A DNA stretch of 64,000 nt from Streptomyces sp. NBC_00483 (GTDB taxonomy: Bacteria; Actinomycetota; Actinomycetes; Streptomycetales; Streptomycetaceae). Positions 1-8,877 of this stretch are shown in pieces. The position numbers and the translations under genes are program-made. The notes under the pieces are model-generated. The model was not told where the DNA came from. It saw only the letters and a list, made by a program, of their open reading frames with translations, and ran no database searches. Each line of letters begins with the position of its first letter. Position 1 is the stretch's first letter. The stretch is taken from NCBI RefSeq assembly GCF_036013745.1, contig NZ_CP107880.1, forward strand, positions 8,370,001 through 8,434,000, given 5' to 3'.

Positions 1-215
1 CTCCGCGAGGAACTCGGATTTGATGGCATTGCTGCAGCCGGATGCGTCCGGAGCGGTTTGTAGGAGCGCTTTCGGGGATCGCAGGTGGCTGGTACTGAGC
101 TTGCAGCGCGGGTTGCCAGAGTTCTTGGAGGCGAGCGCCCACCGGCTGCCGTCGGGATAACGGCTCCCCTTGACATACGGATGCCAGCACCGACTGACAT
201 GACTCGATTGGGAGA

Positions 216-1379
216 TCAACTCCGCTCGTGTTCCCCGCTGTCCGGTTCGCTTTCTCCGGTCAGGGTGTCCATCGCGTAGGGGTGGACGTAGCGGCCGTCG
301 TTGAAGGGCTTGAACCAGTCGGCGAGCCCCATGGGTGCGATCCGCAGCATCTCGCCGACGGGGCTGTCCTCGATGCCGTCGGCGGCGTCGTCGTACAGCC
401 ATTCATGGTCCATGTCCTCGTACACGAGGTCGGCGAAGCAGTCGAGAGCCTGCTCGACACCGTCGTCGAGCAGGCCGAAGGTCTCCAGGCAGACCTTCGC
501 CTCGTTCAGCAGGAGCCGCAGTGCCAGTTCCTCTGTGACACAGCTCAGCTGGGTGAAGGTGCCCTGCGTGAACCGGGTGGTCATGGCGATCATGGTGACC
601 AGGAAGCGGCGGGCGAACTGTTCGTCGTAGCGCAGGGCGTAGCGGCGGGGCAGGTCCTCCAGGTGCCACAGCACGTCCTCGCACTCGGCGACGTTGGTGT
701 CCGCTTCGGTGAGGGTGTGGACGTCCATGAACAGCTGGTCGATCATCACGTCTGTGGCCCAGATCAGGGCGCCGGCGGCCAGTTGAGCGTCTTCATCCGC
801 GGTGCCCTCGTAGTCGCCGAATTCCTCATCTTCTTTGTCCTCTTCGGTGATCACGCCGAACATCTGCGGTCCGAAGGCTTTGAGCTGGGGTGCGAGGGCC
901 AGCATCTGGCGGCGGGTCTTCTCGGAATCCGCCGCGATCTCCGCCTCACTCGGTGCGGATGTGTGGGTGGTCTGGGCCAGGTGGGCGCGTCGCGACGCTG
1001 GGTCAGGGGCGGGGGTTTCCGGGCCCGTTGCGGCGTCCAGGCTTTCCTGGGCAAGCTCCGGGTGGAGCTGAACTTCGCACTTCTCGACGGTCCACTCGGC
1101 AAGCAACTCCGTGCGTTCCAGGAGCTCTTGGACGAGGGCGCGGACTGCTTCCTCGGCGATCTCCAGCGTGGGGGCGTGCGCGAAGACCTTCAGTAGTGCG
1201 CCGCCGGGGTGGACGGCGACGAGGCTGTCGACGACCTCCACCTCCATGCCGTCCCGGCCCTCGATGCCTTCGACGGCGTCGAATCCTTGCTCCAGCAGCG
1301 CGATGGCCCCGACGCGCTGCAACTCGTCCATCTCCGGGGCGCCTTCGGAGGTCTGGGTGTCTACGGTCACGACATACAT
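216..1379 (-). CDS. Acidic conserved hypothetical protein
   Basis: Predicted 387-residue acidic protein with no family I recognise. ATG at 1379 is chosen because GGAG lies five bases upstream on the minus strand; an in-frame extension to GTG 1496 has no ribosome site and reads like non-coding sequence. Residues 1-100 look like a small alpha/beta domain. Residues 110-150 are Pro/Ala-rich and the C-terminal half is helical and rich in Asp/Glu. There is no signal peptide or membrane segment, so it is probably cytoplasmic. It lies just downstream of two same-strand reading frames (1387-1695 and 1698-2396) and may be co-transcribed with them. Long consistent codon bias supports a real gene; function is unknown. 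Confidence 0.7.
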   Translation of the reverse strand: MYVVTVDTQTSEGAPEMDELQRVGAIALLEQGFDAVEGIEGRDGMEVEVVDSLVAVHPGGALLKVFAHAPTLEIAEEAVRALVQELLERTELLAEWTVEKCEVQLHPELAQESLDAATGPETPAPDPASRRAHLAQTTHTSAPSEAEIAADSEKTRRQMLALAPQLKAFGPQMFGVITEEDKEDEEFGDYEGTADEDAQLAAGALIWATDVMIDQLFMDVHTLTEADTNVAECEDVLWHLEDLPRRYALRYDEQFARRFLVTMIAMTTRFTQGTFTQLSCVTEELALRLLLNEAKVCLETFGLLDDGVEQALDCFADLVYEDMDHEWLYDDAADGIEDSPVGEMLRIAPMGLADWFKPFNDGRYVHPYAMDTLTGESEPDSGEHERS

Positions 1380-1386
1380 CACTCCG

Positions 1387-1695
1387 TCAGCTTTGCAGCA
1401 CCGGGCAAGGCGGAGGGGCAGTTGTTCGGAACAGCGTGACTGATTCTCGGCGAGAGCCCGGTCCGGAACGAGCACCTGGGCGGGCCTCTTCTCCACCCGC
1501 CTCCGGATCCCGCCGCTCTGGAGGTTGGAACTGGTTTCTACCCCAGCCGAGGGCCGGGCTGTGGATCATCAACTCCAGGCCCTGGTTGAGCTTCTCGCGG
1601 TCAATGCCGGGCGACAGTTGGCGAACGGCCGCAGCCAGCCCTGCATCGTCTCGAGTTCCGGCCGCCCGTAGGTGTTCTTTCTGGTGCTCTCTCAA
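1387..1695 (-). CDS. Small hypothetical protein, doubtful
   Basis: A 102-residue frame starting with TTG two bases after the stop of the upstream thioredoxin-like gene and ending seven bases before the next start. That spacing would suit a coupled operon. Residues 1-55 look protein-like (charged helices, then a segment with MIHSPALGWG). The last 45 residues are Pro/Arg-rich, as expected of an out-of-frame read in high-GC DNA. No clear ribosome site is visible. It may be a genuine small gene, or a frame whose true 3' end was altered. No family recognised. Confidence 0.3.
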   Translation of the reverse strand: MREHQKEHLRAAGTRDDAGLAAAVRQLSPGIDREKLNQGLELMIHSPALGWGRNQFQPPERRDPEAGGEEARPGARSGPGSRRESVTLFRTTAPPPCPVLQS

Positions 1696-1697
1696 CT

Positions 1698-2396
1698 TCA
1701 GAGGCCACGATGCCTTGAGTCATCTGGGATGTCGTACCCCTCAACGTCGCGGAGCCAGTAACGGGTCACGGCAGCCCTCCGCCCGATCTCCTGGGATTCA
1801 GCTACGTCCATCACTTCCCCGGAGTGCATCGCAAGCGTATGAGCGTCCTCCATGGGCTGCAGAACGGCGCGGGCCACGGCCTGTGCCGTGTCGACATCCA
1901 AAAGGCTCTCGGCCTGCCATCGTCGCAGCCGGACCTTGGCCTGCCGTGCAGCACTGCTTAGGGCTTGAGCCTCCAGCGTGCCGACTGCGTTCATTGCCTG
2001 CTCGTCCGCCGCGTTGACCTCCTGCGTGAGGTGCTTGGTGATGACTTCCTGGGCGAGGCGGGCACGCTCCTCTTCCGCATGCTGATAGTCAACCGCCACC
2101 TGTAGGGCCCGCAGGAGTTGGGCAACGCTGGGCGCCCCAGCTGGGCCGTTGGCAGAACGGTAGGTCCGGCAGGCGAGAGAGGGCACGGCACCGCTTTCGG
2201 CTAACGGATCACGGCCGTCGATCAGGACCGTTGGGGAGCCTTTGAACCAAGCTCTACGGGCCTCGGCCAGGTCGGTGATCACTCTCGTGGTGAAGTCCGT
2301 GGTGTTCAGCCCGCAGTCGTCAAGCGCCTGTCGCAGTCGCTCCTCGGTGAGCTGGCGGTGAGGACAAGCTGGCGCTACGAGGACCTCAATCTTCAT
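1698..2396 (-). CDS. Thioredoxin-fold (MerB/DF-type) domain protein with helical C-terminal extension
   Basis: Predicted 232 residues. It begins MKIEVLVAPACPH, a beta strand followed by a CPxx redox-type turn. Then come a helix, a cis-Pro-like stretch GSPTVLIDGRDP (about residues 54-65) and a cysteine in SLACRTY. This pattern is typical of the short thioredoxin-like proteins found near ArsR or mercury genes in actinomycetes. Residues 95-232 form an extra, highly helical, charged region that the usual ~90-residue family members lack. ATG 2396 is the natural start, since the open frame upstream is IS-derived. The substrate is unknown; the second cysteine of a CxxC is replaced by His, so classical disulfide exchange is uncertain. 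Confidence 0.65.
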   Translation of the reverse strand: MKIEVLVAPACPHRQLTEERLRQALDDCGLNTTDFTTRVITDLAEARRAWFKGSPTVLIDGRDPLAESGAVPSLACRTYRSANGPAGAPSVAQLLRALQVAVDYQHAEEERARLAQEVITKHLTQEVNAADEQAMNAVGTLEAQALSSAARQAKVRLRRWQAESLLDVDTAQAVARAVLQPMEDAHTLAMHSGEVMDVAESQEIGRRAAVTRYWLRDVEGYDIPDDSRHRGL

Positions 2397-2419
2397 GTTT
2401 CCAGGATCGCGCACCTCGG

Positions 2420-2904
2420 TGCCGTACGAGCCGACGGAAGTGAGGGTTTCCTGGACGTGGAGGCGGCGACCTTGGTGTCGAGGGTGGCGAGTTCGCCGTG
2501 CACCCTGCGGTAGCACCGCTACTGGTTCTCCCGCATCAGATGCAGGACCAGCGCGTGGGGCGAGCGGAGTTTGTGTGATCGGCCCGGTCCCGTCGGTCTG
2601 CAGGTGCGGGCATGGCGCCGTTTGATCAAGTCGAGACGCCGCCGCAACACGGTGTCGGGCCGGACGGACCAGTATCTGGAGCCGGTGCAGGACTTCACGG
2701 GGACACGGGCACCAGTAGAGCGGCAATGAAGGCCCAATCTTCCGGGGCGAACTTGAGCCGGCTCGCCCCGGGCTGTCCCTGAAGGACGGTGAACTGGTGG
2801 GGCAGGGCGAGGATCTCCGCGTCCTCGTCGCGGTCGCTCATCGGCAGCAACCGCAGCGCGGCGAACATGGTGGGGACGGCTAGGCAGGCGAGACAGAGTG
2901 GCAC
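2420..2904 (-). pseudogene. Frameshifted remnant of rve-type IS transposase
   Basis: The minus strand from 2904 reads MPLCLACLAVPTMFAALRLL and then MSDRDEDAEILALPHQF. This matches the N-terminus of the intact transposase at 11896-12996 (MLVRLACIAVPHAFTALRLI, then MSDHDKDVEILALRHQL). Near 2695 the similarity moves to another frame (VRPDTVLRRRLDLIKRRHA, then PTGPGRSHK), and it fades near 2420. The catalytic core is absent. It is a dead copy of the same IS family in the same orientation as the other three copies in the window. It directly precedes the thioredoxin-fold gene and may have replaced its native promoter. Confidence 0.75.
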
Positions 2905-3070
2905 GAGTGCTCATCCTGCCGCAGCGTCGAAGCCCCTTCTGAGCCGTGCGGATGACATTTCCGGCAGCCGCACGGTCAGCAGGAGGCGGGTACTTTCTGC
3001 CAACTCCGCCCGGGCGACGCTACTATCGGTGAATCATGCAACGCCTGACACATTGGCCGCAGGAGGAGTC

Positions 3071-3286
3071 TTGTTGCACGAGCAGGTTCGCTCCTCGAAT
3101 GTCCGGTCGGTGGGCTACAGCCCGCAGGATCAGGCGCTCGAAGTCGCCTTTCACAGCGGGGCGGTCTATCGCTACGACGGCGTGCCGACAGGCGTGCACG
3201 CGGCCTTGATGGCGGCTGCCAGCAAGGGCGGATTCCTGGCCCAGTTCGTCAAGGGCCGCTACGCCTACCGCCGCGTCTCGGGCTGA
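3071..3286 (+). CDS. KTSC domain protein
   Basis: Predicted ~71-residue protein with the KTSC domain signature: a V-x-SSNV-x-SVGY start, a hydrophobic core with G-x-VYRYDGVP, A-x-SKGGFLAQFV, and a terminal G-x-YAYRRV. KTSC domains (after the Lys-Thr-Ser-Cys lysyl-tRNA-synthetase-associated module) also occur as stand-alone small proteins, often in mobile regions; their role is poorly defined. AGGAGGAG at 3061-3068 points to TTG 3071 or TTG 3074 as start. The longer in-frame extension upstream crosses IS debris and is not credible. It precedes the OLD-family gene by 53 bases on the same strand and could be co-transcribed with it. Confidence 0.75.
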   Translation: MLHEQVRSSNVRSVGYSPQDQALEVAFHSGAVYRYDGVPTGVHAALMAAASKGGFLAQFVKGRYAYRRVSG

Positions 3287-3339
3287 CGCATACATCATTC
3301 CATCCAGGACCCGTCCACTGTCGTCGAGTTGAGGCACGC

Positions 3340-5193
3340 GTGCAGATCTGTTCCGTCTCCGTTGAGGGCTTTCGTTGCCTTGCGGACGTCGCCGAAGTTC
3401 CGGTTCTTTCCCAGACGGTTCTGACCGGTCAAAACGAGGGCGGGAAGACTGCTCTTCTTGACGCGCTGAACTTCTTGCTGCACGGCACAGTACTGAGCGA
3501 GAACGATCTCACCTACGTGGGCGACGGCGAGCTTCAGGAGTCAGCGGAGGATGCAGCTGCCCCGCACGCGCGCGTTCCTCAGACGGTCGTGACAGGCAGC
3601 TTCAGCCTCAGCGCCGATGAGCAGATCCGTCTCAAACTGCCCGAGCAGGTACGAGTCCGGCGACGTTACCGGCCAGAAGCGGGCATGTTCTTGGAGATCC
3701 ATCGCCGTGTCTGCCAAGACCCCCAACTGCGTGACTTGGCGGAGGTGAAGCTTCCGCGGTTGAAGGAACTTGCGGCCGCACACGGGATCGATCCAGTCGG
3801 GCAGGCGAACGCCAGGGCCAGCTGGGAGCAGCCGCTTGGAGCGCTGGCCCAGCAGATGAAGCAGGTGGACGCGTGGGTGCTGGCACACTCCGAAGTGGCC
3901 GCGGCTCTGCCGACGATGGTGTACTTCAAGGGTGACTCCGTCCAGGCGCCCGAGGCCGTGATCCAGAGTCTGCTCAACTCCCGGCTGCGGGAGTACACGC
4001 GGGCCGATGAGGTATCCAAGCGAGTATCGGATCTTGAGGACTATCTCGCCGAGTCGCTGAAAGAAGACATCGACAGCATCCGCCGTCACATCGCGCAGCG
4101 CTGCACCCTGCCCTCGGTAGAGCTGGCTCCCCAAGTGCAGGTGCGCCCGGCGCTTGTAGGCGTCGAGTTGAACGTCATGGACTCCCATGGCCGCCGTTTT
4201 CCTTTGTCGTCCGCCGGCACCGGCCGCTCGCGCCGGATCTCGCTGGCCTTGTGGGAGAGCAGCAACGAACTCCTGGGGCAGCACGACGTCACGCAGGCAC
4301 CCGAGTCGGATGTCCTGTTCGTCTACGACGAGCCCGACACCCATCTCGACTACGCCCATCAGCGGCGCATCATGGCGCTGCTTCAGCTACAGGCTTCGCG
4401 GCCCAACGCGCGCGTCATCGTGGCGACGCACTCGCTCAACCTGATCGACGGAGTCGACATCTCCTCCGTGGTGCACCTGCGTACCCAGGAAGGCCGGGTT
4501 CGGGCGGAGGTCCTGAACGATGACAGCGCGGACGAGGACGTGCGCCGACACCTGTCGACGATCGCGACAACGCTGGGCTTCCGCAACAGCGTCCTCCTGC
4601 ACGAGCGGTTCTTCGTCGCTGTGGAGGGAGTATCGGAGACATCCGCGTTCCCCATCCTCTTTCGCAAGCACGCCAGCTTCCCGATCCAGTCTGCCGGGAT
4701 CTGCCTGTGGGCCGGCGGCAGCAACGAAGGAGCGCTGCGATTCGCCCGTTTCCTCAAAGATCACGGCCGCGACGTCGCCTTTGTCGTCGACAAAGACAGC
4801 CGCACCAACCAGAGGCGCGCCTTCCGCGACGACAAGCTCAAGGAACACGGCTTCGACCTCGAGAAGGAGTGCTTCTACCTCGGCGCCCCCAATGAGCTTG
4901 AGGACCTGTTCACCGACGACGATTGGGCCGAGACGGCGAACGCACTGTGGAAGCCGAATCCCGAACGTGGCCCCTGGCAGCCCCAAGAGATCGTAGAGCT
5001 TCGGGCCGGCAAGTTCAGCTCGCAGCTGCTCGCCCTGCTCAAGGGCGGCTCTCCCGAAGGACCGCAGAACAAGGAAGACCTCATGGTCGGCATCGCAGCA
5101 CACCTCGCTGCGGACCGCATCCCCGCCGCCCTGTCGACGATCTTCGACTCTCTCGTCAGTCGCGCGCAGAACGCGGGGCCGCATCTCTGGTAG
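3340..5193 (+). CDS. OLD-family ATPase with TOPRIM nuclease domain
   Basis: Predicted 617-residue protein. An SMC/ABC-type ATPase head has Walker A GQNEGGKT (residues 30-37), a signature-like SSAGTGRSRR near 290, Walker B LFVYDEPDTHLD near 330 and an H-loop ATHS near 364. A C-terminal TOPRIM-like domain has FVAVEGVSE near 428 and VVDKDS near 485. This is the architecture of OLD (overcoming lysogenization defect) nucleases. Relatives such as GajA act in anti-phage defence by cutting DNA under ATP control. GTG 3340 is preceded by GAGG. No UvrD-like GajB partner follows, so this is not a standard Gabija pair. The next plus-strand gene is a nuclease/repeat protein 528 bases on. A defence role is inferred from family and context. 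Confidence 0.85.
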   Translation: MQICSVSVEGFRCLADVAEVPVLSQTVLTGQNEGGKTALLDALNFLLHGTVLSENDLTYVGDGELQESAEDAAAPHARVPQTVVTGSFSLSADEQIRLKLPEQVRVRRRYRPEAGMFLEIHRRVCQDPQLRDLAEVKLPRLKELAAAHGIDPVGQANARASWEQPLGALAQQMKQVDAWVLAHSEVAAALPTMVYFKGDSVQAPEAVIQSLLNSRLREYTRADEVSKRVSDLEDYLAESLKEDIDSIRRHIAQRCTLPSVELAPQVQVRPALVGVELNVMDSHGRRFPLSSAGTGRSRRISLALWESSNELLGQHDVTQAPESDVLFVYDEPDTHLDYAHQRRIMALLQLQASRPNARVIVATHSLNLIDGVDISSVVHLRTQEGRVRAEVLNDDSADEDVRRHLSTIATTLGFRNSVLLHERFFVAVEGVSETSAFPILFRKHASFPIQSAGICLWAGGSNEGALRFARFLKDHGRDVAFVVDKDSRTNQRRAFRDDKLKEHGFDLEKECFYLGAPNELEDLFTDDDWAETANALWKPNPERGPWQPQEIVELRAGKFSSQLLALLKGGSPEGPQNKEDLMVGIAAHLAADRIPAALSTIFDSLVSRAQNAGPHLW

Positions 5194-5389
5194 CTGCGGT
5201 GGCCTGGCGCGCCGCGCGCCGTGCCTTCATGCGCATCAGTCGCTGCTGCGGCGTGGGTGCCTCCCACGTGTGTAGTCCGACCGACGCCACCCATTGGGAA
5301 CCGTGGTGCCCCGGTTGGTCACCACACCAGCGGCAGCCGTCAGGGGACGGCAGCGCAGCGCTGTGCACGCGTATCACCCGACCACCCAT
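5156..5389 (-). CDS. Small CRWCG-motif Streptomyces protein
   Basis: Predicted 77 residues on the minus strand. Features are RVHSAALPSPDGCRWCG near the N-terminus, W-x-ASVGLHTWEAPT in the middle and a basic tail MRMKARRAAR. I recall this CRWCG, H-x-W-x-APT, R-x-ARRAAR pattern from small uncharacterised Streptomyces proteins, frequently in mobile or phage-like regions. The CxxC may bind metal. ATG 5389 is used because further in-frame extension to 5683 does not resemble the family. Its 3' end overlaps the end of the convergent OLD-family gene by 38 bases. Function unknown. Confidence 0.65.
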   Translation of the reverse strand: MGGRVIRVHSAALPSPDGCRWCGDQPGHHGSQWVASVGLHTWEAPTPQQRLMRMKARRAARQATAATRDAAPRSARD

Positions 5390-5721
5390 GGAACACCGCC
5401 CGTGTACGTCGGAATACCCTCGATAAGAACACTTTCCCCGGAAAGTCATGCTCAAAGAGTGCCACCTGCCACTGACAATCGGACCAAGCCATTCCGTTTC
5501 TTGTGTCGACTGAGACTGTCGCCCGCATGACGGTTCGCTCCAGGCGCGCACGCCCCTCCCCATCTTCCAGTCATATCCATTTTTCGGTTGAAATGACCAC
5601 TTAGGGTGACAGTGGATCCTCAATGCGGCATCGTAGGTCTGCAGTCCCCTCCCGATAGCATCCCCCGTGCCCGCCTGAGACAAGTGAGCGCCGCCGGTCG
5701 GTGGCGAGCAAGGAGTGCAGG
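5390..5721. other. Intergenic region without supported gene
   Basis: About 330 bases between the CRWCG gene and the Mrr-HEAT gene. AT content is higher than in the flanks (for example around 5430-5600), so it probably carries the promoter of the plus-strand gene. I see no convincing coding frame and no strong hairpin. Confidence 0.5.
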
Positions 5722-8700
5722 ATGGCTTCGGACTGGCCCGCGGAGGAAATCCGTCTCGGCGCGCTTGTCAGTCGGCGCAGTGAACGTCCCCTCACCCCGC
5801 CCCTCTCTGCCCCTGATGCACTGCCCTTCGGCGAGCTTTCCCCGCCCGTGTTCGAGCGCTTGGTTAGCGAGGTCATGTGGCTTGTCGATGGGATGAACGA
5901 CATCCGCGGCTACGGGCGATCCGGACAAGATCAGGGCGGACTCGACCTCATTGGCAGGAAAAAGGGCAAGACGCACGTCTATCAAGTGCGCAGGATCGTC
6001 TCCTTGTCCGCGCCCGCGCTCCGTGCAGCCGTTACAGACTTCGCCGGCCCACCCCGCACGACTACCCCCGAAGAGAAGTGGTCCGAGCGACGGTTCGACT
6101 CGGTGCGCTTTGTCCTGGCAGCCGGTTGTATCGTCGACGACACGCCGGTGGAGGACGAACTCGTCTCTCTAAAGGAGCGCTACCAGGGCGACATCGACAT
6201 CGACCTGTACGATGCACGCGCCCTATCTGGGGCCTTGAGAGATCGTCCGTCCCTTGTCGCTGGCGTGTTCGGCCCGGAGTGGGCCAAGGCGTTCTGCGGG
6301 ATAGAAGCGACACCAGTTTCGTCCCTACCGCATGGCTACGCGCTGTTGAATGACCCGCTCGAGCATTTGGACCTGGCCGACGCCCTGCACCGCGCTCAGC
6401 AGCTCGCGGAGACGGAAGAGCCTGGGCCGGCCGCCGAGCTCTTCGGAGAGCTGGCGGATGCACTTGAACAGGCCTCGTTTACCGGGCATGCCGCCCAGTT
6501 GCGCACTCGCCAGCGTGATCTGCTGGCGGCCGCTGGGCAGGCCGACACGGCATTCACCGTCGCGGTTCAGTTGCTGCTGGATCGGTATGACTCCGGCGAC
6601 CGTATGTTTGTCGATGAGCGCTTGGAGCGGCTGGCTTCCAAAGCCGGTGGCACGGCTGCCGACATCTACAGCGTCTTGAAGGCTCTGGCCGACTGGTTCG
6701 AGCACGGCTATGCCCTACCGCCGGTGACCGCCGCACTTGAGGCTGTGGTGCGGGCCAGCGATCCACTAGCAGCCCGCTTGGTGCTGGCAGTCATCGAGCA
6801 GATCGTTGTCGACGAACATCCCGACGATCATCCGGCGAAGCTGTCGGACCTGGTTTCCCAGGTCGCCCCCGCACAGAAGGGGCTCTTGCGGTTGCGGCTG
6901 GAGTGTTGTCTGGCAGACCTGGCCGTCCGCGCCGGACAGGGCCCGGAAGACTCTTACGCCGACCTCAATCGGCGCGCTCTGGGCGGCCGCTTACAGGAAC
7001 GGTTCGCAGTCTTGGTGCATATGCGCCGCGGACGAGCCCTGGCCCTGGCAGACCTCGGAGAAGAGGCCATCGAGGCCTACCGGCGCGCAGTACTGGTCGC
7101 TACCCGAGAGGGCCTGGGAGGCGATGCCCGGCACGCCCTTCGCGCCATTTCCTTTCTGTCCGACCAGTACAACCTTGGACTCAGGGAATCGTCCCAAGCC
7201 ATGCTCTCGGCCCGTACGGTCGGCGCCAAAGGCGCGCGGCTCCTCGAACTCTCCTTCAGTCCAGCCGTCAGCGCGTTGGAAGGGCTGGTCGACAACAATC
7301 TTCCGGACGCCTCGCGAGCCGCGCATCAATGGTTGTGGCAAGACCGGCTCTCCGGTGCCCTGACCGACGAGAACCTCGCACACCAGCGATACGGGGAAGT
7401 CTTCAAACGCGCAGGAGAAGTGAAGCACGCCGTGCGTCAGTTCGTCCTTGCGGGCCGCAGGAAGGACGCTTGCTCCGCCGCCGAACCAGCATCCGAGTTC
7501 CTCGATGTAAGCACCCTCCTGCAGATGAGGGCTCGGTGGGTACGCAGCGCTGCCGCAGCGGTGACCGGCCAGCAAGCGGATCTCATTCCTGATGACGCTG
7601 TCGCAGGTATCGCCGCCCGCCTGACGGACATCGTCATCACGGGCTCGCAGTCGGCAGAAGGAGACATACGCACGGTCATACAGGCACTCGGAGCGCTTGC
7701 AGCGCTCGATGAGCGACTGCCGGAGGCATCAGGGCAACAGGTCCTTCCGCTGTTGGTCGGATGGATACCCAGAGAGCCGACCACTTCCCGGTTCGTAGAC
7801 AAGCAGATGCTGGCTTTCCTCGGCGCCTGCATCAAGGCCGACCTGCCCTTGGCGGGCCAAGCCGCACAAGCCCTGCTGGATGCATGGAAGCTCGATATGA
7901 ACGGAGCCGACGTGCTGTTGGCCGACCTTCATTCCCACCTGTCGTCAGTTGTACCAGTGGTCCGAGAGCGGGCGCAGCAGGGACACCGAGGGGCCGCAGC
8001 TCTCCTCGCACACTGGCGGGTAGACGACCCGTCGGTCGCCGAGACCGCACGGGAACTGGCCGACAGCGTGCTGGCCGAACCAGTGGGAACGGATCGCCCC
8101 TTGTATTCCGTGGGCACCACCGCGCGACAGTGCGCGGCGTTCCTCACGGTGTACTCCAACGATGAGGTCTCCGTGGGCACAGGCGAGGCGGCCGGCATCC
8201 TGCGTGAACGCGTCACAGCACACCTCCTGTTGTGGGCCGAAGACCGCACGGACACAGCTGACCGACGATCCGACGCTGTTCATGCACTGTCCATCCTCGC
8301 CGAAACCCTGCCTGCGGCCATGCGAGACACCATGTTCGAACGGATCATGTGCCTCTACGACGATCCTGGAGAGCACCCGTCCGACGCATTTGACCGACGC
8401 ACCCAGCACCCCCTGAGCCGCCACAAGATCAATGAGGGAAGGGAGGGACGCCTTCCCTTAGAGGTCTTGCAGGCATCCGCCGCTCTCGCTACCACAGGCG
8501 CTCAGGCCGCCCGCGTCGAACAGCGCCTGCTGCCCCTACTGACCCGCCCCGCACAAGTGCGAGGCAATAGCCAGCTGCAGGCACAGGCCATGCTCGCACT
8601 CGACCGTTTGACGCCCGCCCCGGTGTCCCTGATGGCCACTCATGCCTCAGAGTCCATTCGGCACTCTGCCGTGGTTTGTTGGGGCCGCGCCGATCACCGA

Positions 8701-8877
8701 GACCCGTCCCTGGCGCGCGTGTTCGCCCAGGACGCCAACCCTGGAGTACGCCGCGCCCTGGCTCACTCCCTTGCCGACTTCTCCCCGGATGAACAGCGCA
8801 AGTACGAGGCCATTACCGAACAGCTCCGCATCGACACCAGTGCACGTGTCCGCCAAGCCGCAGCCCGTATCCCATGA
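5722..8877 (+). CDS. Mrr-like nuclease domain fused to TPR/HEAT-like repeat protein
   Basis: Predicted 1051 residues; ATG 5722 is preceded by AAGGAG six bases upstream. Residues about 40-215 resemble a restriction-endonuclease (Mrr/PD-(D/E)xK) fold: PPVFERLV (41-48), RGYGRSGQDQGGLDLIG with the likely catalytic Asp75, then VYQVRR where Arg90 replaces the usual lysine. A second half (VRFVLAAG, then WAKAFCG near 215) matches nuclease heads found on NACHT/STAND defence proteins. The remainder is alpha-helical, with TPR-like stretches in the middle and HEAT-like repeats at the C-terminus (NPGVRRALAHSLADF). No P-loop is seen, so it is not a classical Avs. Two TTA codons (6991, 8458) suggest bldA dependence. 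A defence sensor-effector role is inferred. Confidence 0.7.
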   Translation: MASDWPAEEIRLGALVSRRSERPLTPPLSAPDALPFGELSPPVFERLVSEVMWLVDGMNDIRGYGRSGQDQGGLDLIGRKKGKTHVYQVRRIVSLSAPALRAAVTDFAGPPRTTTPEEKWSERRFDSVRFVLAAGCIVDDTPVEDELVSLKERYQGDIDIDLYDARALSGALRDRPSLVAGVFGPEWAKAFCGIEATPVSSLPHGYALLNDPLEHLDLADALHRAQQLAETEEPGPAAELFGELADALEQASFTGHAAQLRTRQRDLLAAAGQADTAFTVAVQLLLDRYDSGDRMFVDERLERLASKAGGTAADIYSVLKALADWFEHGYALPPVTAALEAVVRASDPLAARLVLAVIEQIVVDEHPDDHPAKLSDLVSQVAPAQKGLLRLRLECCLADLAVRAGQGPEDSYADLNRRALGGRLQERFAVLVHMRRGRALALADLGEEAIEAYRRAVLVATREGLGGDARHALRAISFLSDQYNLGLRESSQAMLSARTVGAKGARLLELSFSPAVSALEGLVDNNLPDASRAAHQWLWQDRLSGALTDENLAHQRYGEVFKRAGEVKHAVRQFVLAGRRKDACSAAEPASEFLDVSTLLQMRARWVRSAAAAVTGQQADLIPDDAVAGIAARLTDIVITGSQSAEGDIRTVIQALGALAALDERLPEASGQQVLPLLVGWIPREPTTSRFVDKQMLAFLGACIKADLPLAGQAAQALLDAWKLDMNGADVLLADLHSHLSSVVPVVRERAQQGHRGAAALLAHWRVDDPSVAETARELADSVLAEPVGTDRPLYSVGTTARQCAAFLTVYSNDEVSVGTGEAAGILRERVTAHLLLWAEDRTDTADRRSDAVHALSILAETLPAAMRDTMFERIMCLYDDPGEHPSDAFDRRTQHPLSRHKINEGREGRLPLEVLQASAALATTGAQAARVEQRLLPLLTRPAQVRGNSQLQAQAMLALDRLTPAPVSLMATHASESIRHSAVVCWGRADHRDPSLARVFAQDANPGVRRALAHSLADFSPDEQRKYEAITEQLRIDTSARVRQAAARIP

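Noticed and set aside
228..1196. Long plus-strand open frame opposite the first gene
   Set aside because: Composition (Gly/Val/Gln-rich runs) is that of the antisense of a GC-rich gene; the minus-strand frame has the better start site and codon pattern.
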